From Candidatus Gastranaerophilales bacterium (GTDB lineage Bacteria; Cyanobacteriota; Vampirovibrionia; Gastranaerophilales; Gastranaerophilaceae): 64,000 nt of DNA. Location of the stretch: positions 40,962 through 104,961 of the forward strand of contig CAAGGG010000005.1 in the NCBI GenBank assembly GCA_900769355.1. The letters are read 5' to 3'. Within the stretch, counting starts at the first letter, position 1, and each line of letters begins with the position of its first letter. Under the pieces are notes generated by a model. That model saw nothing but the letters and a program-made list of their open reading frames with translations, did no database searches and was not told where the DNA came from. Both the position numbers and the translations under genes were made by a program. Of this stretch, positions 40,656 to 48,559 are shown in pieces.

Positions 40656-42161
40656 ATGAAAAGACGAGCATTTATCAGTGTATATGACAAAGTTGGGTTA
40701 ATAGATTTTGCAAGAAATTTGACTGAAAAATTTGAATATGAAATTGTTGCAAGTGGTGACACTTATGAATTATTGAAAAAAGCCGATATACCGGCTCAAA
40801 ACTTGGCAGAGTTTGCTCCTATCGGAAGTTTGATGGGGCAAAATTTTGATGCGTTGAATTCATCTGTTTTGTCGGGTGTTTTGGCAAACAGTTCTGATAC
40901 AAAAGAGCTCTCTGAAATGGAAAAGATGACTATAAAACCATTTGATATGGTTGTTGTAAATCTTTGTCCGTTTGATAGGTTGGAACTTGATTCGACAGAT
41001 GTTGAAGATTTGCTTGGTAAAATTGATATTGCAGGAATTACACTGTTAAGAGCAGGTGCCAAAAATTATAAAAATGTTACAGTAATCATGGACAAAATTG
41101 ATTACTATTTGGCTATGAATGCAAACGAATTTGGACGCTTAAAACTTGCAGCAAAAGCATTTAACTTTACATCAAATTATGACAGATTAATTTCTCAAAA
41201 AATGCTTGAACAAACTGGCGATAAACCGTTTAAAATGTTTAATTTTGAAAAATTAAAAGATTTGAAATACGGTGAAAATCCGCACCAAAAGGGATCTATT
41301 TATAAAACTGACAGAATGGTTGATTATGAAGTGATTGATGACAAGGAATTGTCTTTTAATGATATTTTGAACATTACTGAAGCAACTAATATTGTAAGTG
41401 AGTTTTATGATGTGAATGCGGTTTCTATTATAAGACATACAAAGCCATGTGGCGTGGCTTTGGGACGTTCTTTGTATGAAGCTTATACAAAGGCTTTTGA
41501 TTGCGACCCGATTAGTTCTTATTATGGAACGGTTGGCTTTTCAAAGACTGTTGATGCTGAGATTGCAAAACACTTGAATTCTATGTCCGTAGAGGTCATA
41601 GTGGCCCCTGATTATACTAAAGATGCGTTGGAAGTGTTTAAAGATAACGCGGACATTAAGCTTGTGAAACTTAAAACAAGTTTGAAAGAATATCGAAACT
41701 TGATTAGAGAAGAAGTTATCATGTCACCATTTGGCGCGCTTGTTCAGGATAGCAATTCAAGCGAGTTGGCAAAAGATACGTTTAAAGTTGTTACAAAAGA
41801 AAAACCGACAAAGGAGCAGATTGAAGATGCGATTTTTGCTTGGAAAGTCGTAAAATATTCAAAAACAAACTCTGCTGTAATTGCAAGAGATTTTAAAACT
41901 TCTGCAATTTCTCAGGGGCAAACAAATTCTATTGTTGCGATAGAACAGGCTTTGAATTATGCTTGTGACAACTCAAAAGAGGCTGTATTGGCGTCTGATG
42001 CGATTATTTATGCAGAAGATTGTATTTATTCTGCAATTCAAGGCAGAATAAGTTTGATTATTCAACCTGGCGGGTCTGTTAAGGATCAAAGTATAATTGA
42101 TTTATGCGACAAATACGGTATTGCAATGATTACAACAGGTATCAGAAACTTTAGGCAATAG
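40656..42161 (+). CDS. PurH-like protein with altered active sites
   Basis: A 501-residue protein with the two-domain plan of PurH: an N-terminal MGS-like IMP cyclohydrolase domain (RAFISVYDKVGLIDFARNL) and a C-terminal AICAR transformylase domain (LKYGENPHQ, IIQPGGSVKDQ). Many catalytic blocks differ from the norm. STGGT is ASGDT, and the VKTLHPKVHGG region reads FDALNSSVLSG. KHxNPCG is RHTKPCG, and the FFPF motif is IIYAED. The final RHFRH is RNFRQ. It may be a paralogue with a new role, or a very divergent enzyme. A TATAAT lies at 40596 and AGGG precedes the ATG. Confidence 0.75.
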   Translation: MKRRAFISVYDKVGLIDFARNLTEKFEYEIVASGDTYELLKKADIPAQNLAEFAPIGSLMGQNFDALNSSVLSGVLANSSDTKELSEMEKMTIKPFDMVVVNLCPFDRLELDSTDVEDLLGKIDIAGITLLRAGAKNYKNVTVIMDKIDYYLAMNANEFGRLKLAAKAFNFTSNYDRLISQKMLEQTGDKPFKMFNFEKLKDLKYGENPHQKGSIYKTDRMVDYEVIDDKELSFNDILNITEATNIVSEFYDVNAVSIIRHTKPCGVALGRSLYEAYTKAFDCDPISSYYGTVGFSKTVDAEIAKHLNSMSVEVIVAPDYTKDALEVFKDNADIKLVKLKTSLKEYRNLIREEVIMSPFGALVQDSNSSELAKDTFKVVTKEKPTKEQIEDAIFAWKVVKYSKTNSAVIARDFKTSAISQGQTNSIVAIEQALNYACDNSKEAVLASDAIIYAEDCIYSAIQGRISLIIQPGGSVKDQSIIDLCDKYGIAMITTGIRNFRQ

Positions 42162-42168
42162 ACGCAGA

Positions 42169-42203
42169 ATACGCACAAGCTATATATTATTTGTGCGCTT
42201 TTA
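42169..42203. terminator. Hairpin between convergent purH-like and glycosyltransferase genes
   Basis: CGCACAAGC / ATTTGTGCG arms with an AT loop, followed by CTTTT. It overlaps the end of the minus-strand gene. Confidence 0.6.
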
Positions 42204-43056
42204 AGAAATCAAGGATTTGTGGGTAATGATTTAGAATGTTTGAAAGTTGACGATCATTACCACCTTGTTTGTTTGTTGAAAACAGGGTGGTTTCATCTGT
42301 TAAACCACGCTCGCGTTCAGGGTTTACGTAAGTCAATTCTTTTGTACCTTCTTTGACAATCATTGTTGGAGTGTTTTGAAGTATTGCCATTGCCCAAAAG
42401 TAGATGTCGTCAGCTTTTGGAGCTAATTTTGTAAATAAATTTTTGTCCAAAACATCTTTATAAAGAGAATTTGGTGGATACAAAACTCCGCCTGCTCCTG
42501 TTGATAAATTAAAAAATGATGGAGCTTTACACTGTGCTTTCTTTTTCCATTTTTTGTAAGGTGCAAGCCCTTCTTTTGTAAGTTTTACGATGTGACCACG
42601 GTGACAAATTATGCAATGTGGATACTTTTCGGATTCTTCAAGTAATCCTTTTAGCCAGTCTTTGTCATAAAAAATGTCGTCGTCAGCTGTAACAATAGTA
42701 TTTTTAGGGTATTCTTGCAGAGTCGGAATTAGTTTTTTGTAAGAATAAATATTCTCAGTCCATTTAATAGTTAGTCCATTTTTCTTGAAGTTCAGTACTT
42801 TAGACGGAATGTCTTTTTCAAGGTTTGGAAACTCTTCTTTTGCAAGCCACAAAACAACATGTTTTGGCTTAACAGACTGAGTCAGTATAGAATACAGGGT
42901 ATAATGAAGTTCATACATTCTTTCGGGAAAAGATGTAAGTGTAACTATAACATCATTATCATCACCTGTTCCATTTGTCTGAAAATTCTCTATCTCCACG
43001 TCTAGCGCAGGTTTGTCGATTGTTTTCAGTGAACATTTTTTAAACAAACTGAACAT
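42187..43056 (-). CDS. Glycosyltransferase (GT-A type)
   Basis: A 289-residue cytoplasmic glycosyltransferase. VIVTLTSFPERMYELHYTLYS opens the nucleotide-sugar domain, and IVTADDDIFYDKDWL holds the DxD metal site. TGAGGVLYPPNSLY and APKADDIYFWAMA follow, a pattern seen in capsule/LPS glycosyltransferases that contain a DDxxF-type acceptor loop. Donor and acceptor cannot be set. AGGG just before the ATG is a weak ribosome binding site and TATAAT lies 11 nt upstream, so the 5' UTR is very short. Confidence 0.8.
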   Translation of the reverse strand: MFSLFKKCSLKTIDKPALDVEIENFQTNGTGDDNDVIVTLTSFPERMYELHYTLYSILTQSVKPKHVVLWLAKEEFPNLEKDIPSKVLNFKKNGLTIKWTENIYSYKKLIPTLQEYPKNTIVTADDDIFYDKDWLKGLLEESEKYPHCIICHRGHIVKLTKEGLAPYKKWKKKAQCKAPSFFNLSTGAGGVLYPPNSLYKDVLDKNLFTKLAPKADDIYFWAMAILQNTPTMIVKEGTKELTYVNPERERGLTDETTLFSTNKQGGNDRQLSNILNHYPQILDFLKAHK

Positions 43057-43085
43057 AGCCCTATGATATTATAATAAATAACTAT

Positions 43086-43114
43086 TTGCAAGGTGTAGAA
43101 TTTTATATTAGAAT
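43086..43114 (+). promoter_or_regulatory. Promoter of the dCMP deaminase gene
   Basis: TTGCAA (43086-43091), 17-nt spacer, TAGAAT (43109-43114), then AGGAGG before the ATG. Confidence 0.65.
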
Positions 43115-43133
43115 AAAGTAGGAGGAAAATATT

Positions 43134-43580
43134 ATGGAAATCAAGTCGTGGGAAGAATATTTTTTGGATTTGGCAAAAACATGCGCGAGCCGTTCAAATT
43201 GCATAAGAGCACAAGTTGGGGCTGTAATTGTTGGAGAAGATAAAAAAATTAAGGCGACAGGATATAACGGAACGCCATCTAAGGTTGAGTCGTGTTATGA
43301 GCGTGGCGAATGTTACAGGATTAAAAATAATATTCCTTCGGGAACAAAGTATGAAACTTGCAGATCAATTCACGCAGAGCAAAACGCTATAATCCAAGCC
43401 GGACAAGACCGTTGCAAAGGTTCTACGATGTATATTTGGGGGCATAATTTTATTTGCATTTTGTGTAAAAGATTTATTGTTCAATCAGGAATAAAAGATG
43501 TCGTCTTGAGAAAAGACGAAAACTCGCCTGTGGTACATGTAACAGTTGATGATATAAGACATGAATTAGAAGAAGTATAG
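43134..43580 (+). CDS. ComEB/dCMP deaminase-family zinc enzyme
   Basis: A 148-residue cytidine/deoxycytidylate deaminase-like protein. SIHAEQNAII supplies the zinc His and catalytic Glu. The usual PCxxC is ICILC, keeping both Cys but losing the Pro. ASRSNCIRAQVGAVIV and ATGYNGTP are typical of dCMP deaminases. It would make dUMP for thymidylate synthesis. AGGAGG precedes the ATG. Confidence 0.88.
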   Translation: MEIKSWEEYFLDLAKTCASRSNCIRAQVGAVIVGEDKKIKATGYNGTPSKVESCYERGECYRIKNNIPSGTKYETCRSIHAEQNAIIQAGQDRCKGSTMYIWGHNFICILCKRFIVQSGIKDVVLRKDENSPVVHVTVDDIRHELEEV

Positions 43581-43601
43581 GGTCGTATCGGGAATAAAAG
43601 A

Positions 43602-44013
43602 CGATAGGACGATAAGGCGATAAGTTCGTATCGGGAAAATAGTTGCTATCTGTCGTTATTCTGAGGGAAATAATAATTTTATCCCGAAAAATATCTTACT
43701 AAGTAAGCAAAAAGACGATAATAGTAGTAATTTACGTCATTCTGAGGCTCTTCTGAGCCGAAAGAATCCAGTTCAGAAGCAGTTAAGTAGCAAGGAAGCG
43801 AAGCAGCTAAGCGAAACTGTCACTCCGGACTGCGATCCGGAGTCTGTTTTTAGGTAAGAGATTCTGAATAGCAAGAAAAATTAATGCTCGTTACTCGCAT
43901 TATTTTTCTAAGCTTTCAGAATGACGAATTATTTTTTTTATTCGCAAATCGCTCAGAATGACGACAAATAGTATCTTCTCTCGATACGAACTTAACGTCC
44001 TATCGTCCTATCG
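43602..44013. mobile_element. MITE-like element with 32-bp terminal inverted repeats
   Basis: The left end starts CGATAGGACGATAAGG and the right end finishes CCTATCGTCCTATCG. The two 32-nt ends are inverted copies with about 3 mismatches. Between them lie no gene but several other repeats: CGTCATTCTGAGG, TAGCAAGGAAGCGAAGCAGC (R9), CACTCCGGACTGCGATCCGG (R2) and an R1 hairpin. The size (412 bp) and lack of coding capacity fit a miniature inverted-repeat element or a nest of palindromic repeats. Confidence 0.6.
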
Positions 44014-44056
44014 GCTTTTTTAAGTAACATCATATTAACTTCCTATAAAATAAGTA

Positions 44057-44085
44057 TTGACAAAACCCAAAAACAAGGTTATAAT
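44057..44085 (+). promoter_or_regulatory. Consensus sigma-70 promoter of the prepilin gene
   Basis: TTGACA (44057-44062), exactly 17 nt, TATAAT (44080-44085). A perfect match, so the gene is strongly transcribed even though its reading frame is shifted by the G tract. Confidence 0.9.
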
Positions 44086-44123
44086 GACTAATGTACACAG
44101 TAAAAAAGAAAGTGAGCTTGGTT

Positions 44124-44853
44124 ATGGAAAATTTATTTAGAAGTGCTTTCGGGGGGGGGCAAGCGTCGCGAAACACGTGATATAGTACGTGGGGCTGGAG
44201 AAGCAGCTTTCACTCTCGCCGAAGTTCTAATTACCCTCGGCATAATTGGTGTTGTTGCGGCAATAACTTTGCCTTCTCTGATTTCAAATTACCAAGATAA
44301 ACAATTTAAAACTGCTTACAAAAAAGCTTATTCAGACATATCACAAGTAGTACAAGAAGGAATAATTGAAAATCAATTCACAAGGACACAACAGCGAGAT
44401 CAAAGTGCATCTAAACAAGAATTAGACTTTTTTAAATCAAAATTCAAAGTTGTTGCAGATTGCCCATTTGAAAAACGAAATATTGATACTTGTTGGATAA
44501 AAGGAGATACTTTTTGCGGTGGAAGTTGTAACACTGGAAAACCTGAAGACGGGATTGATTATGAACATGGTTTACCTAGTAATGATCGATCTTCCTGCTT
44601 TGTCGATGAATCAGGTCGAAATTGGTGTATAATTGGCAGTGAGGCAATATTTATTGTTGATACGAATGGCTTTGCCAAACCAAATCGATTTGGAAAAGAT
44701 CGATTTATATTTGTTTTCGGAGATAAAAATAGGCATTGGGCACATCAAGCCTCAAATTATACAAGAATTATACCTTATGGCGGTGATATAAAAACTGCCA
44801 ATTATTTTTGCAAGCACCCGCCTTGTTATTATCATTCTTGGTTATATAATTAA
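44124..44853 (+). CDS. Type IV prepilin-like protein, out of frame at a G9 tract
   Basis: The expected start is ATG 44124, which reads MENLFRSAF, crosses a G9 tract (44151-44159) and stops soon after. The pilin part lies in the next frame, open from GTG 44143, with FTLAEVLITLGIIGVVAAITL. Either 8 or 11 G would join them. From the GTG the product would have 236 residues, with cleavage after Ala22. The mature region is Cys-rich (GDTFCGGSCNTG; PPCYYHSWLYN). As sequenced the gene looks phase-off, or translated weakly from GTG. Confidence 0.8.
44151..44159 (+). repeat. G9 homopolymer in prepilin leader (frame closed)
   Basis: Nine G preceded by GCTTTC and followed by CAAGCG, the same flanks as the tract at 38895. 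Confidence 0.8.
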
Positions 44854-44896
44854 AATAATTGAGGAAATTGGTTTTAGTAATAATATTTTAAAATAT

Positions 44897-45211
44897 TTAT
44901 TTCTCAAAATCATTTGCTTTTTTATCTTCAAGCCATTTGCTCATGATGTAATGTTCGTAACTTAAAGCATAGTTGTAGAGTGCTTTTACGAGTATTCTAC
45001 CGCTTTCGGATTTTCCAACAATAAAAAAGTCGCCGGATTTGTTTTCGGCAAGCATAATTTCTTTGTGCACAATTTTGTCAACGTTGTTTTTCGGATTCTT
45101 GTTGATTACAAGCTTTATCCAGTCACAGAGGATTTTTGTGCCTGTTGAGAGGTTTGAAGTTATATCATCATTTCTTGATTGTAAGTATTTTGAAAATTCA
45201 CCTAATATCAT
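44897..45211 (-). CDS. Hypothetical protein downstream of comF
   Basis: A 104-residue helical protein from ATG 45211, with AAAGGA 8 nt upstream overlapping the end of comF. Visible features are a DWIKLVINKNPKN helix, a central GDFFIVGKSESGRILVKAL strand-helix, and a charged C-terminus. No signal peptide, membrane helix or known family. Probably co-transcribed with comF, only 11 nt away. Confidence 0.6.
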   Translation of the reverse strand: MILGEFSKYLQSRNDDITSNLSTGTKILCDWIKLVINKNPKNNVDKIVHKEIMLAENKSGDFFIVGKSESGRILVKALYNYALSYEHYIMSKWLEDKKANDFEK

Positions 45212-45222
45212 TTTGAATTCCT

Positions 45223-45867
45223 TTAATCAAACGGTGTTGTGGCGGCAAAACAGATTATGTCTGTTATTCCATGTTTTGCAAACTCTTTTATCATCTCTTC
45301 AAAAGTTGAACCTGTTGTGCAAATATCGTCAATAAGCAAAAGGGTTTTGCCGGTGTAATTTGATTTATCGACTTCAAAAGCTCCGTTGAGATTTTGAAGT
45401 CGTTCGTGGCGTTTGAGTTTGTACTGGGGTTTGGTATCTTTTACGCGTTTTATCAAATTTTTGTTCAATGAGTTGCTCGTAATCCTTGCAAGTTCTTCGC
45501 CTACGAGGTTCATGTGGTTATATTTTCTCTTTTTTTCTCGTTTTGGGTAAATCGGTACTGGAATTATTTCAAAATCTGTTTTATCAGTTATTTTTGAAAA
45601 ATATTCAGCCATAAACTTTGCAAGATAGTAGGCTAAGTCTTTTTGATTGTGATATTTTAGTCCTCTGATAAGTTTTTGAAGGTTTTTGGAATACACTCCG
45701 GCACAGTAAACTTTTTTACCTTCTATAATTCTGTTAATCTGAACAGGTAAAAAATCCATATCGTCGTAGCATTTTGAGCACATTTTGACGGCTTCTTTTG
45801 AACTTCTGCAAAAGTAGCATTTCTTTTTATAAATCCAGTCTAACAGGTTTGAAAGTTTTTGTAACAT
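45223..45867 (-). CDS. comF: ComF-family phosphoribosyltransferase-like protein
   Basis: A 214-residue protein. The N-terminal zinc finger is CYFCRSSKEAVKMCSKC, and the PRTase motif LLLIDDICTTGSTFEEM lies near the C-terminus. KREKKRKYNHMNLVGEELA is a family hallmark. In naturally competent bacteria ComF aids uptake of transforming DNA with ComEC and ComFA. The mRNA seems leaderless: TATAAT ends 6 nt before the ATG and there is no Shine-Dalgarno. It is divergent from rsfS. Confidence 0.9.
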   Translation of the reverse strand: MLQKLSNLLDWIYKKKCYFCRSSKEAVKMCSKCYDDMDFLPVQINRIIEGKKVYCAGVYSKNLQKLIRGLKYHNQKDLAYYLAKFMAEYFSKITDKTDFEIIPVPIYPKREKKRKYNHMNLVGEELARITSNSLNKNLIKRVKDTKPQYKLKRHERLQNLNGAFEVDKSNYTGKTLLLIDDICTTGSTFEEMIKEFAKHGITDIICFAATTPFD

Positions 45868-45873
45868 AGTTGG

Positions 45874-45879
45874 ATTATA
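45874..45879 (-). promoter_or_regulatory. -10 box of comF, leaderless type
   Basis: Minus-strand TATAAT, then CCAACT, then ATG; GTGAAA lies 17 nt upstream of the box as a possible -35. Confidence 0.65.
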
Positions 45880-45933
45880 TAATAAAATCGGAGAAATTTC
45901 ACCAGACTTGGCTTTGCAAAAATAAAGTTTTTA

Positions 45934-45962
45934 TTGCAAAGTTCGAAAAATTGTGCTATCAT
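45934..45962 (+). promoter_or_regulatory. Promoter of rsfS
   Basis: TTGCAA (45934-45939), 17-nt spacer ending TGC (extended -10), TATCAT (45957-45962). Confidence 0.7.
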
Positions 45963-45986
45963 AGTCAAACAAAAAAGGAAATTATT

Positions 45987-46376
45987 ATGACAGATATTGA
46001 TTCAAAAAAACTTGCTTGCGTTATTGCAAGAACATTGGACGAAAAGTTAGGAAAAGATATTACAATTTTGAATATCAGTAACGTTTCATCTTTGGCAGAT
46101 TATTTTGTAATCGTTACAGGGGATTCTACTCCGCAGGTAAAAGCATTGATGAACAATACAAAAGAAAGAATTAAGGAATTGTTTTCTCGTTCTCCTGTCA
46201 GAATGGAAAACGATATGAAAAATCGCTGGAACTTGTTGGATTACGGCGATGTTGTAGTTCATATTTTGCATAAAGAAGAACGTGAAACTTATGCAATCGA
46301 AAAATTCTGGAGCCACGCATTCAGTATTCCGGAAGCTGAATGGAAAGAACTTTCAGAAGAATACAAGACTTTTTAA
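45987..46376 (+). CDS. rsfS: Ribosomal silencing factor RsfS
   Basis: A 129-residue protein of normal length from ATG 45987 (AAGGAAA upstream). DITILNISNVSSLADYFVIVTG and VKALMNNTKERIKEL are typical, and NRWNLLDYGDVVVHILHKEERETYAIEKFW is the conserved C-terminal half. It binds L14 of the large ribosomal subunit and blocks subunit joining in starvation. A frame extending upstream to 45870 contains the promoter and is not coding. Confidence 0.95.
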   Translation: MTDIDSKKLACVIARTLDEKLGKDITILNISNVSSLADYFVIVTGDSTPQVKALMNNTKERIKELFSRSPVRMENDMKNRWNLLDYGDVVVHILHKEERETYAIEKFWSHAFSIPEAEWKELSEEYKTF

Positions 46377-46383
46377 TAACGTA

Positions 46384-46412
46384 ACAGGCTTCATTTTTGG
46401 AGCCTTTTCTTT
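46384..46412 (+). terminator. Terminator of rsfS
   Basis: AGGCTTCA / TGGAGCCT stem with one mismatch, TTTT loop, then TTTTC. Moderate strength. Confidence 0.65.
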
Positions 46413-46466
46413 TGTTGGTGGTTTGATTTTGATGTAGAACAAAAAATTTAATATTTCGTCAAACTC

Positions 46467-46495
46467 TTGCAAATTTTAGTGAAAGAATATATACT
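46467..46495 (+). promoter_or_regulatory. Promoter of the TPR operon
   Basis: TTGCAA (46467-46472), 17 nt, TATACT (46490-46495). Confidence 0.65.
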
Positions 46496-46526
46496 TATTT
46501 GTGTAAATCAAGCAATTTGAGGATAG

Positions 46527-47591
46527 ATGATGAACAAACAAGATATTAACAATAAAATTAACGAATTAACTTTGGAGATGGCAAAAAATCCGCAAAATAT
46601 CGAAAATTACCATAGATTGTCAGAACTTTATCTTCAAATTGAGGATTATGACAAGGTAATGTCTGTTTTGGACAGCCTTTTGGCGATAAAACCGGACGAT
46701 GTTCAGGCACTTGTTGGAATGGGTACAATGTGGTTTTATGAAAAAGATTTTAGAAAATCTCTTTCTTATTACAACCGAGCTTTAAACGTAAACCCTAAAA
46801 ACTTCCTTATCTATTACAATATGGGAAATGTTTTTGCTGAATGGAAAAACTTTGATAAAGCACTTTTCTATTATAATAGAGCGATAGATCTGAATTCTAC
46901 AAATCCTGAAATTTATAACGCAATTGCGCTTTTGTATCAAGATAAAGAGGATTATATTGAGTCAAAAGCATATTACGAAAAGGCGTTGTCACTTGATCCG
47001 GAAAACATTACGGCATTGATTGATATGGGTAATGTTTGTTTTAAATTGTTTGATTATGAAACGGCTTTGGAACTTTACAAGCGTGTTTTTGTGCTAAATC
47101 CTGACAACAAAATCGTTGCAATTTGTATCGGAAACACACTTACTTTGATGAAAGAACGTGAAAAAGCTTATTCTTATTTTGAAAAAGCACTTCAAATGGA
47201 AGGCGATAATTACAAGGCTTATATCTGCTATGCGATTGCACTTTCTGAATTCGGTGAATACGACATGGCTGTTGCTATGTATGATAAAGCAGAACAAATT
47301 GCTCCAAAAGAAATTAATGCACAGATTTTGAAAGCTAACTTGTTTACAAACTTCAATCATTTGGATATGGCAATGGATTTGTACAAACAAGTTTTAAGAA
47401 TTAAACCTAATAACGCTTTGACGTATATGCTTTTAGGAAACGCCCACTATTTGAAAGGTGAAATTGAACAAGCTGTTGCATCATATAGAGCTTCTATTAA
47501 TTTAGAACCTGCAAATGATGAGTATAGACTTATTTATAACCAGATTATAGATAAATATATCGACAAGAAAAGAAACGGAGAACCCGTATAA
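46527..47591 (+). CDS. TPR-repeat protein
   Basis: A 354-residue protein made almost wholly of about nine to ten tetratricopeptide repeats. Units such as ALVGMGTMWFYEKDFRKSL, IYYNMGNVFAEWKNFDKAL and AYICYAIALSEFGEYDMAV show the W/L-G-Y-A-F pattern every 34 residues. It has no signal peptide and is probably a cytoplasmic scaffold. GAGGA precedes a double ATG. It overlaps the next gene (TAATG), which encodes a membrane protein, so the two products may work together. Confidence 0.85.
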   Translation: MMNKQDINNKINELTLEMAKNPQNIENYHRLSELYLQIEDYDKVMSVLDSLLAIKPDDVQALVGMGTMWFYEKDFRKSLSYYNRALNVNPKNFLIYYNMGNVFAEWKNFDKALFYYNRAIDLNSTNPEIYNAIALLYQDKEDYIESKAYYEKALSLDPENITALIDMGNVCFKLFDYETALELYKRVFVLNPDNKIVAICIGNTLTLMKEREKAYSYFEKALQMEGDNYKAYICYAIALSEFGEYDMAVAMYDKAEQIAPKEINAQILKANLFTNFNHLDMAMDLYKQVLRIKPNNALTYMLLGNAHYLKGEIEQAVASYRASINLEPANDEYRLIYNQIIDKYIDKKRNGEPV

Positions 47592-47998
47592 TGAGAAATG
47601 AATCCCCGTATTTGATTGAAAGATTAATTGCAGCGTTGTCATATTTGACAATGGGAATGGTTGGTTTTGTATGGCTGATTATTGGATTGTTTACAAGTGC
47701 CAGATTGAAACCGTTTTTGCAATACCATATTTTTCAATCTATTTTCATTTCGTTGGGCTTTGCAGTATTGTCGATTTTGGTTGGTTGGATTTCAAACTTG
47801 TTGAGTGTAATTCCTTTTATTAATAAGGTTGTTGCGCAAATAAATTTTTTGTTAAATATGCCTTTGATATTTGATTATTCTCTTTTACAAACGGTAATTT
47901 ATGCATTTTTAGCATATCTTGCCATAACCTCATTTATGGGTAGATTTAGTTATATTCCTTGGGTTTCTGACATTATTGATCAGAATATTAGTAGATAG
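47591..47998 (+). CDS. Multi-pass membrane protein, unknown
   Basis: A 135-residue protein with three or four membrane helices (LTMGMVGFVWLIIGLF, IFQSIFISLGFAVLSILVGW, SLLQTVIYAFLAYLAI). A PFLQYHIFQSIF stretch recalls small cyanobacterial Tic20-like or DUF4870-like proteins, though I would not assign either. It is translationally coupled to the TPR protein by a 1-nt overlap. Confidence 0.65.
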   Translation: MRNESPYLIERLIAALSYLTMGMVGFVWLIIGLFTSARLKPFLQYHIFQSIFISLGFAVLSILVGWISNLLSVIPFINKVVAQINFLLNMPLIFDYSLLQTVIYAFLAYLAITSFMGRFSYIPWVSDIIDQNISR

Positions 47999-48008
47999 AT
48001 ATAATCCA

Positions 48009-48070
48009 CGTCATTCTGAAAAACATAAAATCTAGCGTTTAGCGTAGATTTTCATCTTGTTCAGAATTTA
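48009..48070. repeat. R1-type hairpin repeat
   Basis: CGTCATTCTGAAAAACATAA through CATCTTGTTCAGAAT, the same structure as the element at 24333-24392 (arms ATTCTGAA / TTCAGAAT; inner AAAATCTA / TAGATTTT). Confidence 0.7.
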
Positions 48071-48100
48071 ATATTAAATTCAAGATGTAGGGAATATGTG

Positions 48101-48490
48101 TTAATAACGGACTTTTCTAGGATAGTCTTTTGGAATTTTCCAGCCATTACTTTGGATTAGTGCAGTGCAATAAGCCCCATTACTTTGTCCGTAATGTGCG
48201 CAGCCTCTTTCCATATCGTTATACAGAGCATTTAAAGTTCCGTCCCACTCGAACTTTGAAGGTTCAAGTCCTTTATTATATAAAAATTTCCATGAGGGAC
48301 TAGTTGAGATTGGGTAATATTCAAAACCAAAGGAACAAGTTCCACTTGTTAATATTCGTTCCCCAGTGCATCTTTCAGGATCTCCAGGGTAAAATCGCAT
48401 ATCTCGCAAAGATGGTTGACCTGCAACACCGAGAGAAAAGGCACTACCATCTGGCAGATAATACAAAACATAACCAGTTTTATCAACTTT
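48101..48490 (-). pseudogene. C-terminal remnant of a prepilin-like gene
   Basis: An open frame from 48490, where TAG precedes it, ends at 48101. It encodes about 129 residues resembling only the mature C-terminal half of the pilin-like proteins here: DKTGYVLYYLPDGSAFSLG, Cys-containing middle, and ALIQSNGWKIPKDYP at the end. The FTLAE helix and leader are missing and no good start with a ribosome binding site exists. A TATAATT lies upstream. It looks like a truncated silent copy that could still donate sequence to its paralogues by recombination; the latter is inference. Confidence 0.7.
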
Positions 48491-48559
48491 CTATGTATAA
48501 CAATTTTAATTATAACATATTTTCACAAACTTTTCAACGGGGGTGGGATTTGAATAGGG

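Noticed and set aside
43602..44013. CRISPR array
   Set aside because: The repeats here and in other gaps are inverted and of mixed families, with no regular spacer-repeat unit; no cas genes are present.
45870..45986. N-terminal extension of rsfS
   Set aside because: The extension contains the rsfS promoter and does not match the family N-terminus.
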